From Clostridiales bacterium (GTDB taxonomy: Bacteria > Bacillota > Clostridia > Christensenellales > UBA1242), in contig DOEE01000003.1 of NCBI GenBank assembly GCA_003524095.1, forward strand, positions 310,001 to 374,000: a stretch of 64,000 bases of DNA, read 5' to 3'. Both the position numbers and the translations under genes were made by a program. Positions 35,414 to 44,147 of the stretch are shown here, piece after piece (positions within the stretch are counted from its first letter, which is position 1; each line of letters opens with the position of its first letter). Below the pieces are notes generated by a model that made no database searches, was not told where the DNA came from, and was given only the letters and a program-made list of their open reading frames with translations.

Positions 35414-37495
35414 ATGTTGAATGCAGGTAAATTTTTGGCAGATAACTTAGTAGGCAACATTATGAAAGTCTTTGAAACCATTGGCGGTTTCGGTGGAGAC
35501 ACTGACCCACAATCTGGTCTTCAATATGTGCTTTTCATATCACTTGCTGTATTTTTGCTAGGTATTATTATCTGTTGTGTATTAATTGCTCGTACATACG
35601 AATCAAGACTTCTTCGCAGTGTTACGGGATTTAATAGATACTTTAAGAAAAACCCATTTATAAACGAAGACAATCTAGTTGAAGTTAACAATAAATTTAA
35701 ACAAGTTCCAAAGACCTTGAGATATTCTTGGCAAGAATATATGCTTAATAGAGACAGACAACCATCTGAATATATCAATTCAACTACTTGTATTGACCAA
35801 CCAACCAGAAGCAGTGCTTACAAGAATATTTCAAATACAGTTATGTTTATAACAATTATGGTATCGGTATTGACACTACTATTTGGACTTGTGTTTGTGT
35901 ATGGTGCACCTCTTAACAAATATGGTGCAGGCGAAGGTGCTTCGGCAGGTGAAACAATAGGATATTTCGAAGGCTTGCTTGAAGTTTTGATGATGCCTTT
36001 GTTTTATACATTTATTGGACTATTTGTAACAACTGTTCTTAAACTTTTGGAATCTAGCAGATATGCTGATTTGTACTATGAATTTCATGAATTCGAAAGA
36101 TATTTAAACAAAGCGTGTTCAACAATGCCTTCATTTGTTGACTACGAAGTTTTGTTTACTCCAAGAGAAATTAGAGAAGCTATTCCAGTTTTGCAAGAAT
36201 ATCTTGAAAAGAGAGCTTTGCAAGAACAAAAAGAAGCCGAAGAAGCCGAAATGAATACCAACCACTTTGAAGACTTTAACTTTGAACCAGTTGGAGTAGA
36301 GAGTGCTTTGCTTCTTGATAGAGCAATGCTTGAAGGTGAAAAATACTTTAACTTCAAACGTGGAATAACCGAAAGAATTAACTCCAAAGAACAAGAAATG
36401 TTTAACTTCCAAAAAGCATTTGACGAAGTTACCAAAGATTATGAGAGAAAATCTCAAGCGGTTAGAGAAAACATGGCGTCACTTACTGAGCAATTAAATG
36501 CAACATCAGTTAAGATTGAAGCAAACTACCTAAAGAAGAAATATAACGAAGAACAACAAAAACAACAACAATTGGAAAAAGACTACGAATATTCCAAAGT
36601 CAACTTTGAAAAACAACAAGCCGAAATGGAGCAAGATGTTGCAAGTTTAACTGCAGAAATCAAGGAGAAAAAAGCACAAGTTGAAGAAAACATGATGAGT
36701 GAATGTCGTACTTATGCTAACAAGGTTTGGGGACAAATTAACAAGGAAATTCAAGCACAACAAGAACCAATTTTGAAAGAAAAAGAAGAAAAATCCAAGA
36801 TTTTGCAAGAAGAAATAGACAAGATGACTTTGCTTGTTGCTGACCAAGATGCTGACATCAAGGCAAAACAAGAGTATATTCTCAAACTTGAACAAGATAT
36901 CAAAGTTAGACTTGCTGAAATCGAAGCAATTAACAATGTTAGAGATTACTTCAATACTCCAGAATTTAGACAAAGAGTTTCCGACAAGAAAAAGAGAAGA
37001 AAATTCGAAGATTTCGATGACGAAGAAGAAGTTGTTGAAGAAAAACCAGCTAAGAAAAATGCAATTGCTGAAATTGTTTCAACAGACAATCGTGACGAAC
37101 AATTAAAGACCGAAGAAAACGAATTACTCTCAAAACTTAGAGAAGTTAACAAACAAAACTCTGAATATAGTGACGAGATTGAAAAAATCAAAGAGAGAGA
37201 AAAGAAGGAGTCTGAACAATATTCAAATCCTTTTGCAAATCTAGCAAATATCCAAAAAGATATTGAAAAAACCAACAAAGAATTAGTTGAAAATCAAAAC
37301 GATTTGGCAAATTCTATTGATAACACAATCAAGACTGTCGAGGGCGAGGCAGAAGAAAACAAACCAAATGAAGAAGTTTCGGAAACCAAACCTGAAGAAA
37401 GTAAGGAAGAGAAAGTAGAAGAACCAAAGGCTGAACCAAAAAAGAAAACTAGTTTGCAAGGCCTACTAGATAGCGCAAAAAAACTTAAAAAGTAA
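35414..37495 (+). CDS. Three-helix membrane protein with long coiled coil
   Basis: A 693-residue protein of unknown function. Membrane helices lie at about 38-58, 143-164 and 188-209. A cytoplasmic stretch of about 330-540 is heptad-rich and strongly charged (coiled coil), followed by a disordered Glu/Lys tail ending in a basic patch (KKTSLQGLLDSAKKLKK). Three helices plus a long coiled tail resemble MotA/ExbB-like proteins such as ZorA, but no partner of the MotB/ZorB type lies nearby, so this is topology only. AGGAGA precedes the ATG. Single gene, closed by a bidirectional terminator. Confidence 0.85.
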   Translation: MLNAGKFLADNLVGNIMKVFETIGGFGGDTDPQSGLQYVLFISLAVFLLGIIICCVLIARTYESRLLRSVTGFNRYFKKNPFINEDNLVEVNNKFKQVPKTLRYSWQEYMLNRDRQPSEYINSTTCIDQPTRSSAYKNISNTVMFITIMVSVLTLLFGLVFVYGAPLNKYGAGEGASAGETIGYFEGLLEVLMMPLFYTFIGLFVTTVLKLLESSRYADLYYEFHEFERYLNKACSTMPSFVDYEVLFTPREIREAIPVLQEYLEKRALQEQKEAEEAEMNTNHFEDFNFEPVGVESALLLDRAMLEGEKYFNFKRGITERINSKEQEMFNFQKAFDEVTKDYERKSQAVRENMASLTEQLNATSVKIEANYLKKKYNEEQQKQQQLEKDYEYSKVNFEKQQAEMEQDVASLTAEIKEKKAQVEENMMSECRTYANKVWGQINKEIQAQQEPILKEKEEKSKILQEEIDKMTLLVADQDADIKAKQEYILKLEQDIKVRLAEIEAINNVRDYFNTPEFRQRVSDKKKRRKFEDFDDEEEVVEEKPAKKNAIAEIVSTDNRDEQLKTEENELLSKLREVNKQNSEYSDEIEKIKEREKKESEQYSNPFANLANIQKDIEKTNKELVENQNDLANSIDNTIKTVEGEAEENKPNEEVSETKPEESKEEKVEEPKAEPKKKTSLQGLLDSAKKLKK

Positions 37496-37504
37496 ATAAA
37501 AATA

Positions 37505-37537
37505 AAGTGATGTCAATTAACATCACTTTGTTTTTTT
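37505..37537. terminator. Bidirectional terminator
   Basis: AAAGTGATGT (37505-37514), 6-nt loop, ACATCACTTT (37521-37530), followed by G and seven T. Confidence 0.92.
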
Positions 37538-38252
37538 ATGCTTTGCTGTATCTAGCAATTTCTACAAGTTTTCCATAAGAACTTGCCTTGTTTACAATAT
37601 CCTTTGTGACTATTGAATCTTTTCTTGCAATCATTTCGCCATTAAGTGCTATAACATCTTGGCTTAAAATCCTTCCAATCAAAAACCTAAAATCTGTTAT
37701 AATTTTGTTTTGTGTATTTGTTTCGGAATTAATAAAATCAGACAAAATCATAACTTTTTTTGGAGAATTTTGAATTTTGATACTTTTGACTACTGGTTTG
37801 AATTTTTGGATAGACACATCGCTTCCAACAATAATTGTTGATTTTCCAATATTCAAAATATCATTTCTTTCGATGATTTTTCCGTTATTTAACACAATTT
37901 GAGAAATTCTAAAGTTGTCGTCCACAATAATATCGTGGCTTGTCCCAAGAAATTCGCACGACAAATTATAAACTTTTAGATTGATAGGATTGGTGTTTTC
38001 TTCCATTTCCTTTTCGCAATTTGTTTCCAAATCCAAACAAGTCAAGTTTTTTATAAAAATACAATCGTTTCCGATTTTGAAAATATCTTTGAACTTAATT
38101 AGTCTTGGAATGTTGTCATTTTCGTTTAAAATACACGCAAAATTGCATTTTTTTTGTCTATAATCAAACATAATATTGTAGATGATTCCTATATGTTCAC
38201 CTTCGTATAGACTTATAACAGGTGTGGATATTATATCAGATATTTTATACAT
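37536..38252 (-). CDS. PRC-barrel domain protein
   Basis: This 238-residue protein begins MYKISDIISTPVISLYEGEHIGIIYNI, the start of a PRC-barrel (small beta-barrel found in RimM, photosynthetic H subunits and sporulation proteins such as YlmC and YrrD). A second barrel-like unit begins near residue 92 (NLKVYNLSCEFLGTSHDIIV) and a third motif near 205 (IGRILSQDVIALNGEMIA). It has no membrane segment and may bind RNA or protein partners. Ribosome site GGAGA. The precise role is not deducible. Confidence 0.75.
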   Translation of the reverse strand: MYKISDIISTPVISLYEGEHIGIIYNIMFDYRQKKCNFACILNENDNIPRLIKFKDIFKIGNDCIFIKNLTCLDLETNCEKEMEENTNPINLKVYNLSCEFLGTSHDIIVDDNFRISQIVLNNGKIIERNDILNIGKSTIIVGSDVSIQKFKPVVKSIKIQNSPKKVMILSDFINSETNTQNKIITDFRFLIGRILSQDVIALNGEMIARKDSIVTKDIVNKASSYGKLVEIARYSKA

Positions 38253-38541
38253 TTTACATCTCCATTTTGTTGTTACTAAAATTATATTAAACTTTTGAAG
38301 ATATTATGACTTTTTTGAATCTCAGATTTTACAATTTTGACTGAATGCCAAATTTCGTTATTGTCCAAAATACAAGACATTGTTATAATTATTATTTTGA
38401 TTTATAAAAATTTGTTTTTATTTTGCAAAGTAATTTACATTTGTTTGTTTTAATTATTAATTGTGCTATTATATTTACATAAATAAAGAATTAAACTTGT
38501 CAAATTATTGATTATATACAATTAAGGGAAACGGCATTTTT
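38253..38541. other. Divergent intergenic region
   Basis: A 289-nt AT-rich gap between the PRC-barrel gene and the SPFH gene. TTGTTT with TATTAT (extended -10 TGC, about 38465-38474) is a plausible promoter for the rightward gene. Nothing else is evident. Confidence 0.5.
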
Positions 38542-39474
38542 ATGGGAATTTTTGCAAAAATTAAGGAGTTGTTTAACAAAAATATTGAATGTGACGGGGA
38601 TATGAACTCTCACATTGTGTATTTTTTAAAAAAGAAGAAATTTTTGTATTTAAACAAAAATATCATAGTGAGAGATGGAACTACATGTGTTGTTGTTTAC
38701 AAAGCCAAAGTTGCAGATGTATTACTTGCGGGCAAATACAAAATTAACGAGCAATCCATTCCCGAAACTTACAAACGTGCAAAAGTAGAAAAACTAAACA
38801 AAAAAGGTTCAAAAATTAAAAGAATTCGTGTTGATTTGTATTTTGTAAGTAATAACGAATTCAAGGATTTTGATTTTGATTCAGATGAACCTTTCTTTCT
38901 TAAATCAAAGGAATTGGGCAGAATTAAAGGCTTTATTAAGGGTTCGTGCAATGTCAAAGTAATTGACCCAGGGCTACTTGTTAGGTGTTTAATAAATGAA
39001 ACTGGCAAAGAAAAAACCGAAGATGTCCACGAAGATATTGGGCTTTGGATAGGGAATAAGATTAACAAAAAGATTGAAAAAGACAAAATTTCAATAGATA
39101 ATATTTTGAATAATAATGATTATATTTGCAAAGTTTTGAATACAGATTTGGAAGATGCTTATGATTTTATAGGTATTTTTGTTAAGAATATTAGACTAAA
39201 AGCAATAGATTTTCCAAAACGTTATCAAAAAAGAATAAATGCATATAACAAACAACACGTCATGGCTATTAAGCCAAGTGTTGTTTATAATGGAAACTTA
39301 AATCCAAGTGCAGTAACTATAACAAAACAAAGTGGAACTCTATCTCAGAATGGTACTATGCAAACTAATAGAATTGACCCAAATCAAGCCAATTTTAAGA
39401 TATGTAAACATTGTGGATTTAAGAACTTTAAGACAAACAGAATTTGTAATAATTGCGGAAATAGATTTGAATGA
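38542..39474 (+). CDS. SPFH-domain protein with C-terminal zinc ribbon
   Basis: The first 230 residues resemble the SPFH/virion-core-like proteins of Firmicutes (YdjI type): IIVRDGTTCVVVYKAKVADVLLAGKY, then a helical part ending AIDFPKRYQKRINAYNKQ. A linker of about 50 residues leads to a zinc ribbon, CKHCGFKNFKTNRICNNCG, near residues 287-305. Proteins of this class are linked to membrane stress in Bacillus; the role here is inference. No membrane helix is visible. The stop is TGA, and the promoter of the next gene overlaps its 3' end. Confidence 0.75.
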   Translation: MGIFAKIKELFNKNIECDGDMNSHIVYFLKKKKFLYLNKNIIVRDGTTCVVVYKAKVADVLLAGKYKINEQSIPETYKRAKVEKLNKKGSKIKRIRVDLYFVSNNEFKDFDFDSDEPFFLKSKELGRIKGFIKGSCNVKVIDPGLLVRCLINETGKEKTEDVHEDIGLWIGNKINKKIEKDKISIDNILNNNDYICKVLNTDLEDAYDFIGIFVKNIRLKAIDFPKRYQKRINAYNKQHVMAIKPSVVYNGNLNPSAVTITKQSGTLSQNGTMQTNRIDPNQANFKICKHCGFKNFKTNRICNNCGNRFE

Positions 39475-39475
39475 A

Positions 39476-39505
39476 TTGACTAACAAACTGTATTCGTGGT
39501 ATAAT
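39476..39505 (+). promoter_or_regulatory. Promoter of the DUF1858 gene
   Basis: TTGACT (39476-39481), 18-nt spacer, TATAAT (39500-39505). The -35 box overlaps the stop codon of the SPFH gene. Confidence 0.8.
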
Positions 39506-39513
39506 AAAACAGT

Positions 39514-39574
39514 TAGGCAATGACGGAATTTGTTTTCAATGACATTAAAATTCGGAATTAAAAGTCATTGCTTA
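39514..39574 (+). promoter_or_regulatory. 5'-terminal hairpin in the DUF1858 leader
   Basis: TAGGCAATGAC (39514-39524) pairs with GTCATTGCTTA (39564-39574) over 11 bp, with GAATT/AATTC inside. It begins at the expected transcription start. No T-run follows. It may stabilise the mRNA or be regulatory. Confidence 0.5.
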
Positions 39575-39620
39575 AAACCAAATAAAATAATTACTTGATG
39601 TTAAATTTAAGGAGATTTAT

Positions 39621-39821
39621 ATGGCAAAAATAACTAAAGATACTACAATTGGCGAAGTTTTGGAACTTTGTCCTAATGCTGAAACTATTTTGCAAGGTTT
39701 TGGCATGCACTGTGTTCATTGTCCTATGAGCCAAATGGAAAGTTTGGCAGAAGCAGGGGCTGTACATGATGCAGATATTGACCTTATGGTTAAAAAACTA
39801 ACTGAAGATATGAAAAAGTAA
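39621..39821 (+). CDS. DUF1858 small redox-type protein
   Basis: A 66-residue DUF1858 protein (hybrid-cluster-protein-associated redox disulfide type). It starts ITKDTTIGEVLELCPNAETIL and has GMHCVHCPMSQMESLAEA with a CxxC pair, C31 and C34. Such proteins are common in anaerobes and may handle disulfides or metal clusters. AAGGAG precedes the ATG. It is a single gene with its own promoter, a 5' hairpin and a terminator. No hybrid cluster protein gene is nearby. Confidence 0.9.
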   Translation: MAKITKDTTIGEVLELCPNAETILQGFGMHCVHCPMSQMESLAEAGAVHDADIDLMVKKLTEDMKK

Positions 39822-39829
39822 ATTTTTAA

Positions 39830-39867
39830 TTAATTTGATGCAATTTATGTGTCAAATTAATTTTTTT
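39830..39867 (+). terminator. Terminator after the DUF1858 gene
   Basis: TTAATTTGA (39830-39838) pairs with TCAAATTAA (39852-39860), followed by seven T. Confidence 0.85.
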
Positions 39868-39943
39868 AGTTAATAAGTTAATTTGTTTGCACTAATATAA
39901 TAGTCTGTGATACCATATATTTATAAAGAAGGAATGAGATATT

Positions 39944-40504
39944 ATGTTAATAGGAATAATTGTAGGTTCAATAGTTTTAGTTTTGTTGATAGCGATAATT
40001 TGTGTTTATAACGCCTTGGTTGGACGAAGAAACACTGTTGAAGAAGCTTTTTCAACTATGGATGTTTATCTAAAAAAGAGATGGGATTTGATTCCTAATT
40101 TGGTTGAAACTGTCAAAGGCTATGCAAAACACGAAAAAGATACTCTTGCAAAAATAATTGAATTGCGTAATGGCAATGCTGGTTATGATAATTTGAGTGT
40201 TAATGACAAAGTCGATGTTAACTCCAAACTTACTAGTGGAATATCCAAAATAATGGCTTTGGCGGAAGCATATCCCGAATTAAAAGCAAATGAGAACTTT
40301 CAAAACTTGAGCAATCAACTAACAAAAATTGAAGAAGACATCGCTAATGCTAGAAAGTATTATAATGGTGCTGTTAGAAAAATGAATAATATGGTTCAGA
40401 TGTTTCCTTCAAATATTTTGGCTTCGTGTTTTAAATTTTCCACATACAAAATGTTTGAAGTAACTGATGAAAGTCAAAGAGAAAATGTTCAAGTTAAGTT
40501 TTAA
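39944..40504 (+). CDS. LemA family protein
   Basis: A 186-residue LemA protein: one N-terminal membrane helix (about 2-23) followed by the family core YNALVGRRNTVEEAFSTMDVYLKKRWDLIPNLVETVKGYA and the late block ARKYYNGAVRKMNNMVQMFPSNILA. The bulk is helical and predicted outside the membrane. The cellular role is poorly known. It lies 8 nt before a DUF2207 gene, a very common pairing that suggests one membrane complex. Confidence 0.95.
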   Translation: MLIGIIVGSIVLVLLIAIICVYNALVGRRNTVEEAFSTMDVYLKKRWDLIPNLVETVKGYAKHEKDTLAKIIELRNGNAGYDNLSVNDKVDVNSKLTSGISKIMALAEAYPELKANENFQNLSNQLTKIEEDIANARKYYNGAVRKMNNMVQMFPSNILASCFKFSTYKMFEVTDESQRENVQVKF

Positions 40505-40512
40505 GGGAATTT

Positions 40513-42480
40513 ATGAAAAAAACTATTAAATTTTTGTTGTTTTTATGCTTGCCACTACTTTTAGTGGCTTGTTTTGTTTGTGGCAATAATCCTGTTGTGG
40601 CACATGCTTTGACAGAAGAATCTTCTCAAGAAGAGTATGTAAGTCCTAGCAAAAATCCGAATTATAATAATTTGGAATATGTTATTGATTCGTACGACGT
40701 AGAAATTGTTGTGGGTGAAGATAATGTCTTTTTTGTAACCGAAACTATTACGGCATACTTTAATGTTTCAAAACATGGAATCAAAAGGTTTATTCCGTAC
40801 AAAAATGAAGTAAGACGTACAGATGGAAGCAGGAATACTTATATTGCTAAGATAAAAAATATTAGTGTTGATGAAAAGTTTAGTAAGAGTACTGAGCAAG
40901 GTAATATAGTTTTAACAATTGGTGACAAAAATAAAACACTTGTAAAAGAGAGTAAAACATATGTAATTTCTTATTCGTTTGATGTGGGCAAAGACATGCT
41001 CAAAGATAAGGATGAATTTTACTTTAATATAATTGGTACAAATTGGGATACCGTTATTGGCAATGTAACTTTTAATATATCTATGCCAAAAGAGTTTGAT
41101 GCGTCAAAACTTGGATTTTCAAGTGGTAGTTTTGGGGATACATCTTCAGATAGAGTTTCTTATACTTTGAATGGGAATAATATTTTTGGTAGTTTAAATG
41201 GTGATTTGAATGCACGAAGTGGGCTAACTGTTAGACTTGAATTGCCGGAAGGATATTTTGCTACTAAAGCAACAATATTTCAATATCTATACTTTATTGT
41301 TCCAGCAATAGTTTTGTTATGTATAATTTTATTTTGGCTAGGGGACAAAAAGGGAGTTGTCAAAACTATAGAGTTTTATCCGCCATATGATTTTAATAGC
41401 CTAGAAATGGCTTTTAATTATAGGGGAAGAGTAAACAACAAAGACATTTCTTCGCTTATAGTTTATTTGGCGAGCAAAGGATATATTGAAATTATTGACG
41501 ATTCTAGTAAGTTGAAAGGGATTGATAGAATTAATATGGATAGGTATATCAAACTCAGAAAACTAAAAGAATACTATGGAAGCAACAAATTCGAAAGAAA
41601 ATTTATGCGGGGACTATTTAAAGACGAAGATGAAATTACTCTAAATAAAGTTCCTAGTGATTTTTACAAGACTGTTGAGTGGATAAAATCCAATATTGCT
41701 TTGGAATCCAAAAAAATATTCAAAGAATCTAAGCTCCAAAAATTTATTATTAGTTTGTTATTTGCAATTTCAATGCTAGGAATGTTTATAATTCCTATGA
41801 TTGATTACGGATTACTTAGTGTGATGTCGGTGGTTTCATCTATTTTCATAACGATTGTTTACACTGTTGTAATGAATAATTTTATTAAACTAAAGCGGTA
41901 TTTCCCGGTAATTGCCATAATGATAATAGAACTTTTGCCAATAGTTTTCTTGTTGTTAATCGTTAATTCGGGAATAATTTTTAGATATAGTACTATTTAT
42001 TTAGTAGGACTTATTTTTAACTTGTTATTAATAATGTTATACCAAGTAGTGTATTCACTTATAGAAAATAGAAATGAAAAAGGTAAGGAAGTACTTGGTA
42101 AAATCCTTGGATTTAAGGAATTTCTGAAAACTGCCGAAAAAAGCAGGCTAGAAGCCTTGGTTAATGAAAATCCAAAGTATTTTTATGACATTTTGCCATA
42201 TGCTCATGTTTTGGGTGTGTCGCATAAATGGATAGATAAATTCAAAGTTATTGATATGCCAGAAGTTGAGTGGTATGTATCAAGTGGCTCAAATCTTGGC
42301 GATTTGACAATTTATAGAATAAATTCTTGTATTTCAAATACTGTTAATTCGGTTTCGAAAACTTCAACCAATCAATATATTAATTCTTCTAGCGGAAGTT
42401 CTGGTGGCTATAGTGGTGGAAGTTCGGGCGGTGGATTCTCCGGCGGTGGTGGCGGCGGCGGGGGCGGTAGTTCGTGGTAA
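40513..42480 (+). CDS. DUF2207 membrane protein (LemA partner)
   Basis: A 655-residue DUF2207 protein. The N-terminal signal (residues 1-31) includes LVAC at 17-20, a possible lipobox. An extracytoplasmic domain (about 50-250) follows, with ITAYFNVSKHGIKRFIPY. Then a membrane helix (about 257-274), the FYPPYDFNSLEMAFNYRGR block with a cytoplasmic domain, two to four further helices (about 410-520) and a Gly/Ser tail ending in a run of glycines plus SSW, typical of the family. Ribosome site AAGGGA. It is co-transcribed with the LemA gene and closed by a terminator. Confidence 0.92.
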   Translation: MKKTIKFLLFLCLPLLLVACFVCGNNPVVAHALTEESSQEEYVSPSKNPNYNNLEYVIDSYDVEIVVGEDNVFFVTETITAYFNVSKHGIKRFIPYKNEVRRTDGSRNTYIAKIKNISVDEKFSKSTEQGNIVLTIGDKNKTLVKESKTYVISYSFDVGKDMLKDKDEFYFNIIGTNWDTVIGNVTFNISMPKEFDASKLGFSSGSFGDTSSDRVSYTLNGNNIFGSLNGDLNARSGLTVRLELPEGYFATKATIFQYLYFIVPAIVLLCIILFWLGDKKGVVKTIEFYPPYDFNSLEMAFNYRGRVNNKDISSLIVYLASKGYIEIIDDSSKLKGIDRINMDRYIKLRKLKEYYGSNKFERKFMRGLFKDEDEITLNKVPSDFYKTVEWIKSNIALESKKIFKESKLQKFIISLLFAISMLGMFIIPMIDYGLLSVMSVVSSIFITIVYTVVMNNFIKLKRYFPVIAIMIIELLPIVFLLLIVNSGIIFRYSTIYLVGLIFNLLLIMLYQVVYSLIENRNEKGKEVLGKILGFKEFLKTAEKSRLEALVNENPKYFYDILPYAHVLGVSHKWIDKFKVIDMPEVEWYVSSGSNLGDLTIYRINSCISNTVNSVSKTSTNQYINSSSGSSGGYSGGSSGGGFSGGGGGGGGGSSW

Positions 42481-42510
42481 GCCGACACAAAAACTATATA
42501 GTTATTTATA

Positions 42511-42536
42511 AACACTAACATTTGTTAGTGTTTTTT
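42511..42536 (+). terminator. LemA-DUF2207 terminator
   Basis: AACACTAAC (42511-42519), 4-nt loop, GTTAGTGTT (42524-42532), followed by TTTTT. Confidence 0.9.
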
Positions 42537-42663
42537 CTGTTTTTTAATCGTTGTTTTATAAGTTATAAAGTCAAGTTAACTAAACTTATATGTTATCAAA
42601 AAAATTAAAAAATATGAAAACGTAAGTAATTATTTTAGAAATTAAAATTTTATGCCTAAGCTA

Positions 42664-42692
42664 TTGCTTTTTGTCTATATATATGATATAAT
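42664..42692 (+). promoter_or_regulatory. S10 operon promoter P1
   Basis: TTGCTT (42664-42669), 17-nt spacer, TATAAT (42687-42692) with extended -10 TGA. It gives a leader of about 470 nt. Confidence 0.7.
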
Positions 42693-42836
42693 ATATTATA
42701 TTAATAAAAAAACATTAATATACGGGGAAATCAAATCAGTTAATTTTGATTGATTGGTGGAGAACTTTTAAAATTTTATAAAAAAATTATCTTTTAAAAA
42801 TTTTGTTAAATTTTGCAAAAAATTTTTAAAAAAGTG

Positions 42837-42865
42837 TTGACTTTTGGGTATTTTTTAGATAAAAT
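42837..42865 (+). promoter_or_regulatory. S10 operon promoter P2
   Basis: TTGACT (42837-42842), 17-nt spacer, TAAAAT (42860-42865). The predicted start (about 42872) coincides with the first base-paired nucleotides of the leader. Confidence 0.8.
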
Positions 42866-42871
42866 ATGTAT

Positions 42872-43002
42872 GCTGTAATGTTTTGCTTGATGTAAAGTTA
42901 CTCTAAAAAATGCCGAATTTTAGGGATAATTTACATTTTTGAAGTGTTTACGCATTAGATTGTAAACGACTAAAAACTTCGCATATTTTTTTTGATTACA
43001 GC
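42872..43002 (+). ncRNA. Closed multi-helix S10 operon leader
   Basis: P1 pairs the RNA 5' end GCTGTAAT (42872-42879) with ATTACAGC (42995-43002). P2 is TGTAAA/TTTACA (42891-42896, 42930-42935), then a GTTA/ATAA internal loop and CTCTAAAA/TTTTAGGG (42901-42908, 42918-42925). P3 is GAAGT/ACTTC (42941-42945, 42976-42980) with GTTTAC/GTAAAC inside. The result is a three-way-junction-like RNA. I know of no described Firmicutes S10 leader that matches it. Confidence 0.65.
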
Positions 43003-43042
43003 GAGTGAACACACGGTAAAGTGTAAGAATATATCATTTTGA

Positions 43043-43085
43043 CCCATTGAAAATAAGCACAAATTTGTTTTCAAAAGGGGTTTTT
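43043..43085 (+). terminator. Probable attenuator in the S10 leader
   Basis: CCC-A-TTGAAAA (43043-43053) pairs with TTTTCAA-AA-GGG (43068-43079), followed by TTTTT. It lies about 40 nt after the structured domain and 80 nt before rpsJ. Confidence 0.6.
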
Positions 43086-43167
43086 GTGGTTTAGTTATGG
43101 TTTACTTTGAATTCACTTTGGTGCGAAATACAAGTTTTTAGGCAAATTAATTAAAGGAGAAAAATTA

Positions 43168-43476
43168 ATGGCAACACAAAAAATTAGAATTAAATTAAAC
43201 GCATTTGACCATAACCTAATTGATGTAGCTAGCAAGAGAATAGTTGATACTGCTCTTAAATTTGGTGCAAAGATTAGTGGTCCAATTCCACTTCCTACAA
43301 ACAAAGAAGTGGTTACAATCATCAGAGCTACTCACAATTACAAAGATAGTCGTGAGCAGTTCGAACTAAGAACTCATAAAAGACTAATTGATATTTACAG
43401 TCCTTCAGCAAAAGCAGTTGATGCTCTTATGAAGCTTGAACTTCCTGCAGGTGTAGACATCAATATCAAACTTTAA
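43168..43476 (+). CDS. rpsJ: 30S ribosomal protein S10
   Basis: S10 is a 30S head protein that also forms the NusB-S10 antitermination complex and contacts NusG. The 102-residue protein begins MATQKIRIKLNAFDHNLIDVASKRIVDT and has the PLPTNKEVVTIIRATHNYKDSREQFELRTHKRLIDI core. AAAGGAGA precedes the ATG. It is the first gene of the S10-spc-alpha cluster, behind the structured leader. Confidence 0.99.
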   Translation: MATQKIRIKLNAFDHNLIDVASKRIVDTALKFGAKISGPIPLPTNKEVVTIIRATHNYKDSREQFELRTHKRLIDIYSPSAKAVDALMKLELPAGVDINIKL

Positions 43477-43497
43477 GGACAGGGAGGATAAAAGATA

Positions 43498-44136
43498 ATG
43501 AAAAAAGCAATATTAGGCAAAAAACTTGGCATGACTCAAATCTTTGATAACAATGGTTTAGTTGTCCCTGTTACTGCTATTGAAGCTGGTCCATGTTTTG
43601 TATCTCAAGTTAAAACTATGCAAAACGATGGTTATCAAGCGGTTCAATTGGCATTTGATAATGTTAGAGAACAATTAATAAACAAACCAATGCTTGGTCA
43701 ATTCAAAAAGGCTGAACTTTCTTCAATGAGATATTTGAGAGAATTCAAACTTGACGATGCCGAAAATTATAAACTTGGCGACAAAATCACTTGTGATGTA
43801 TTTGCAGAGGGTGATATTGTTGACGTTACTGGTACTTCTAAGGGTCACGGATTCAGCGGTACTATCGCAAAATGGAATTTCCACAGACACAGAATGACTC
43901 ACGGTAATGGTCCGGTACATAGACACGTTGGTTCTATCGGTGCTAATACTTTCCCTGCAAAAGTTTTCAAGGGTAAGAAAATGGCTGGTAGATGGGGTAA
44001 CGAAAAAGTTACTGTTCAAAATTTAAAAGTTGTTAAAGTTGACGCAGAAAGAAATTTAATACTTGTCAGAGGTGCTATTCCTGGTGCTAAAGGAAGCCTA
44101 GTTAGTATTAAATCTGCTGTTAAAGTAAACGCATAA
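43498..44136 (+). CDS. rplC: 50S ribosomal protein L3
   Basis: L3 is an early 50S assembly protein whose extension reaches the peptidyl-transferase centre. It starts MKKAILGKKLGMTQIFDNNG, and the central loop GTSKGHGFSGTIAKWNFHRHRMTHGNG is typical. The 212-residue length is standard. GGGAGGAT ribosome site, 21 nt after rpsJ. Confidence 0.99.
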   Translation: MKKAILGKKLGMTQIFDNNGLVVPVTAIEAGPCFVSQVKTMQNDGYQAVQLAFDNVREQLINKPMLGQFKKAELSSMRYLREFKLDDAENYKLGDKITCDVFAEGDIVDVTGTSKGHGFSGTIAKWNFHRHRMTHGNGPVHRHVGSIGANTFPAKVFKGKKMAGRWGNEKVTVQNLKVVKVDAERNLILVRGAIPGAKGSLVSIKSAVKVNA

Positions 44137-44147
44137 GGAGTTAAACT

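Larger units (their letters stand above)
42537..43167 (+). other. Long gene-free region upstream of rpsJ
   Basis: No open frame of note. It contains two promoters (42664 and 42837), a 9-bp hairpin at the first start site (TATATTAAT/ATTAATATA, 42697-42722), the structured S10 leader and a terminator-like hairpin. Confidence 0.7.
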
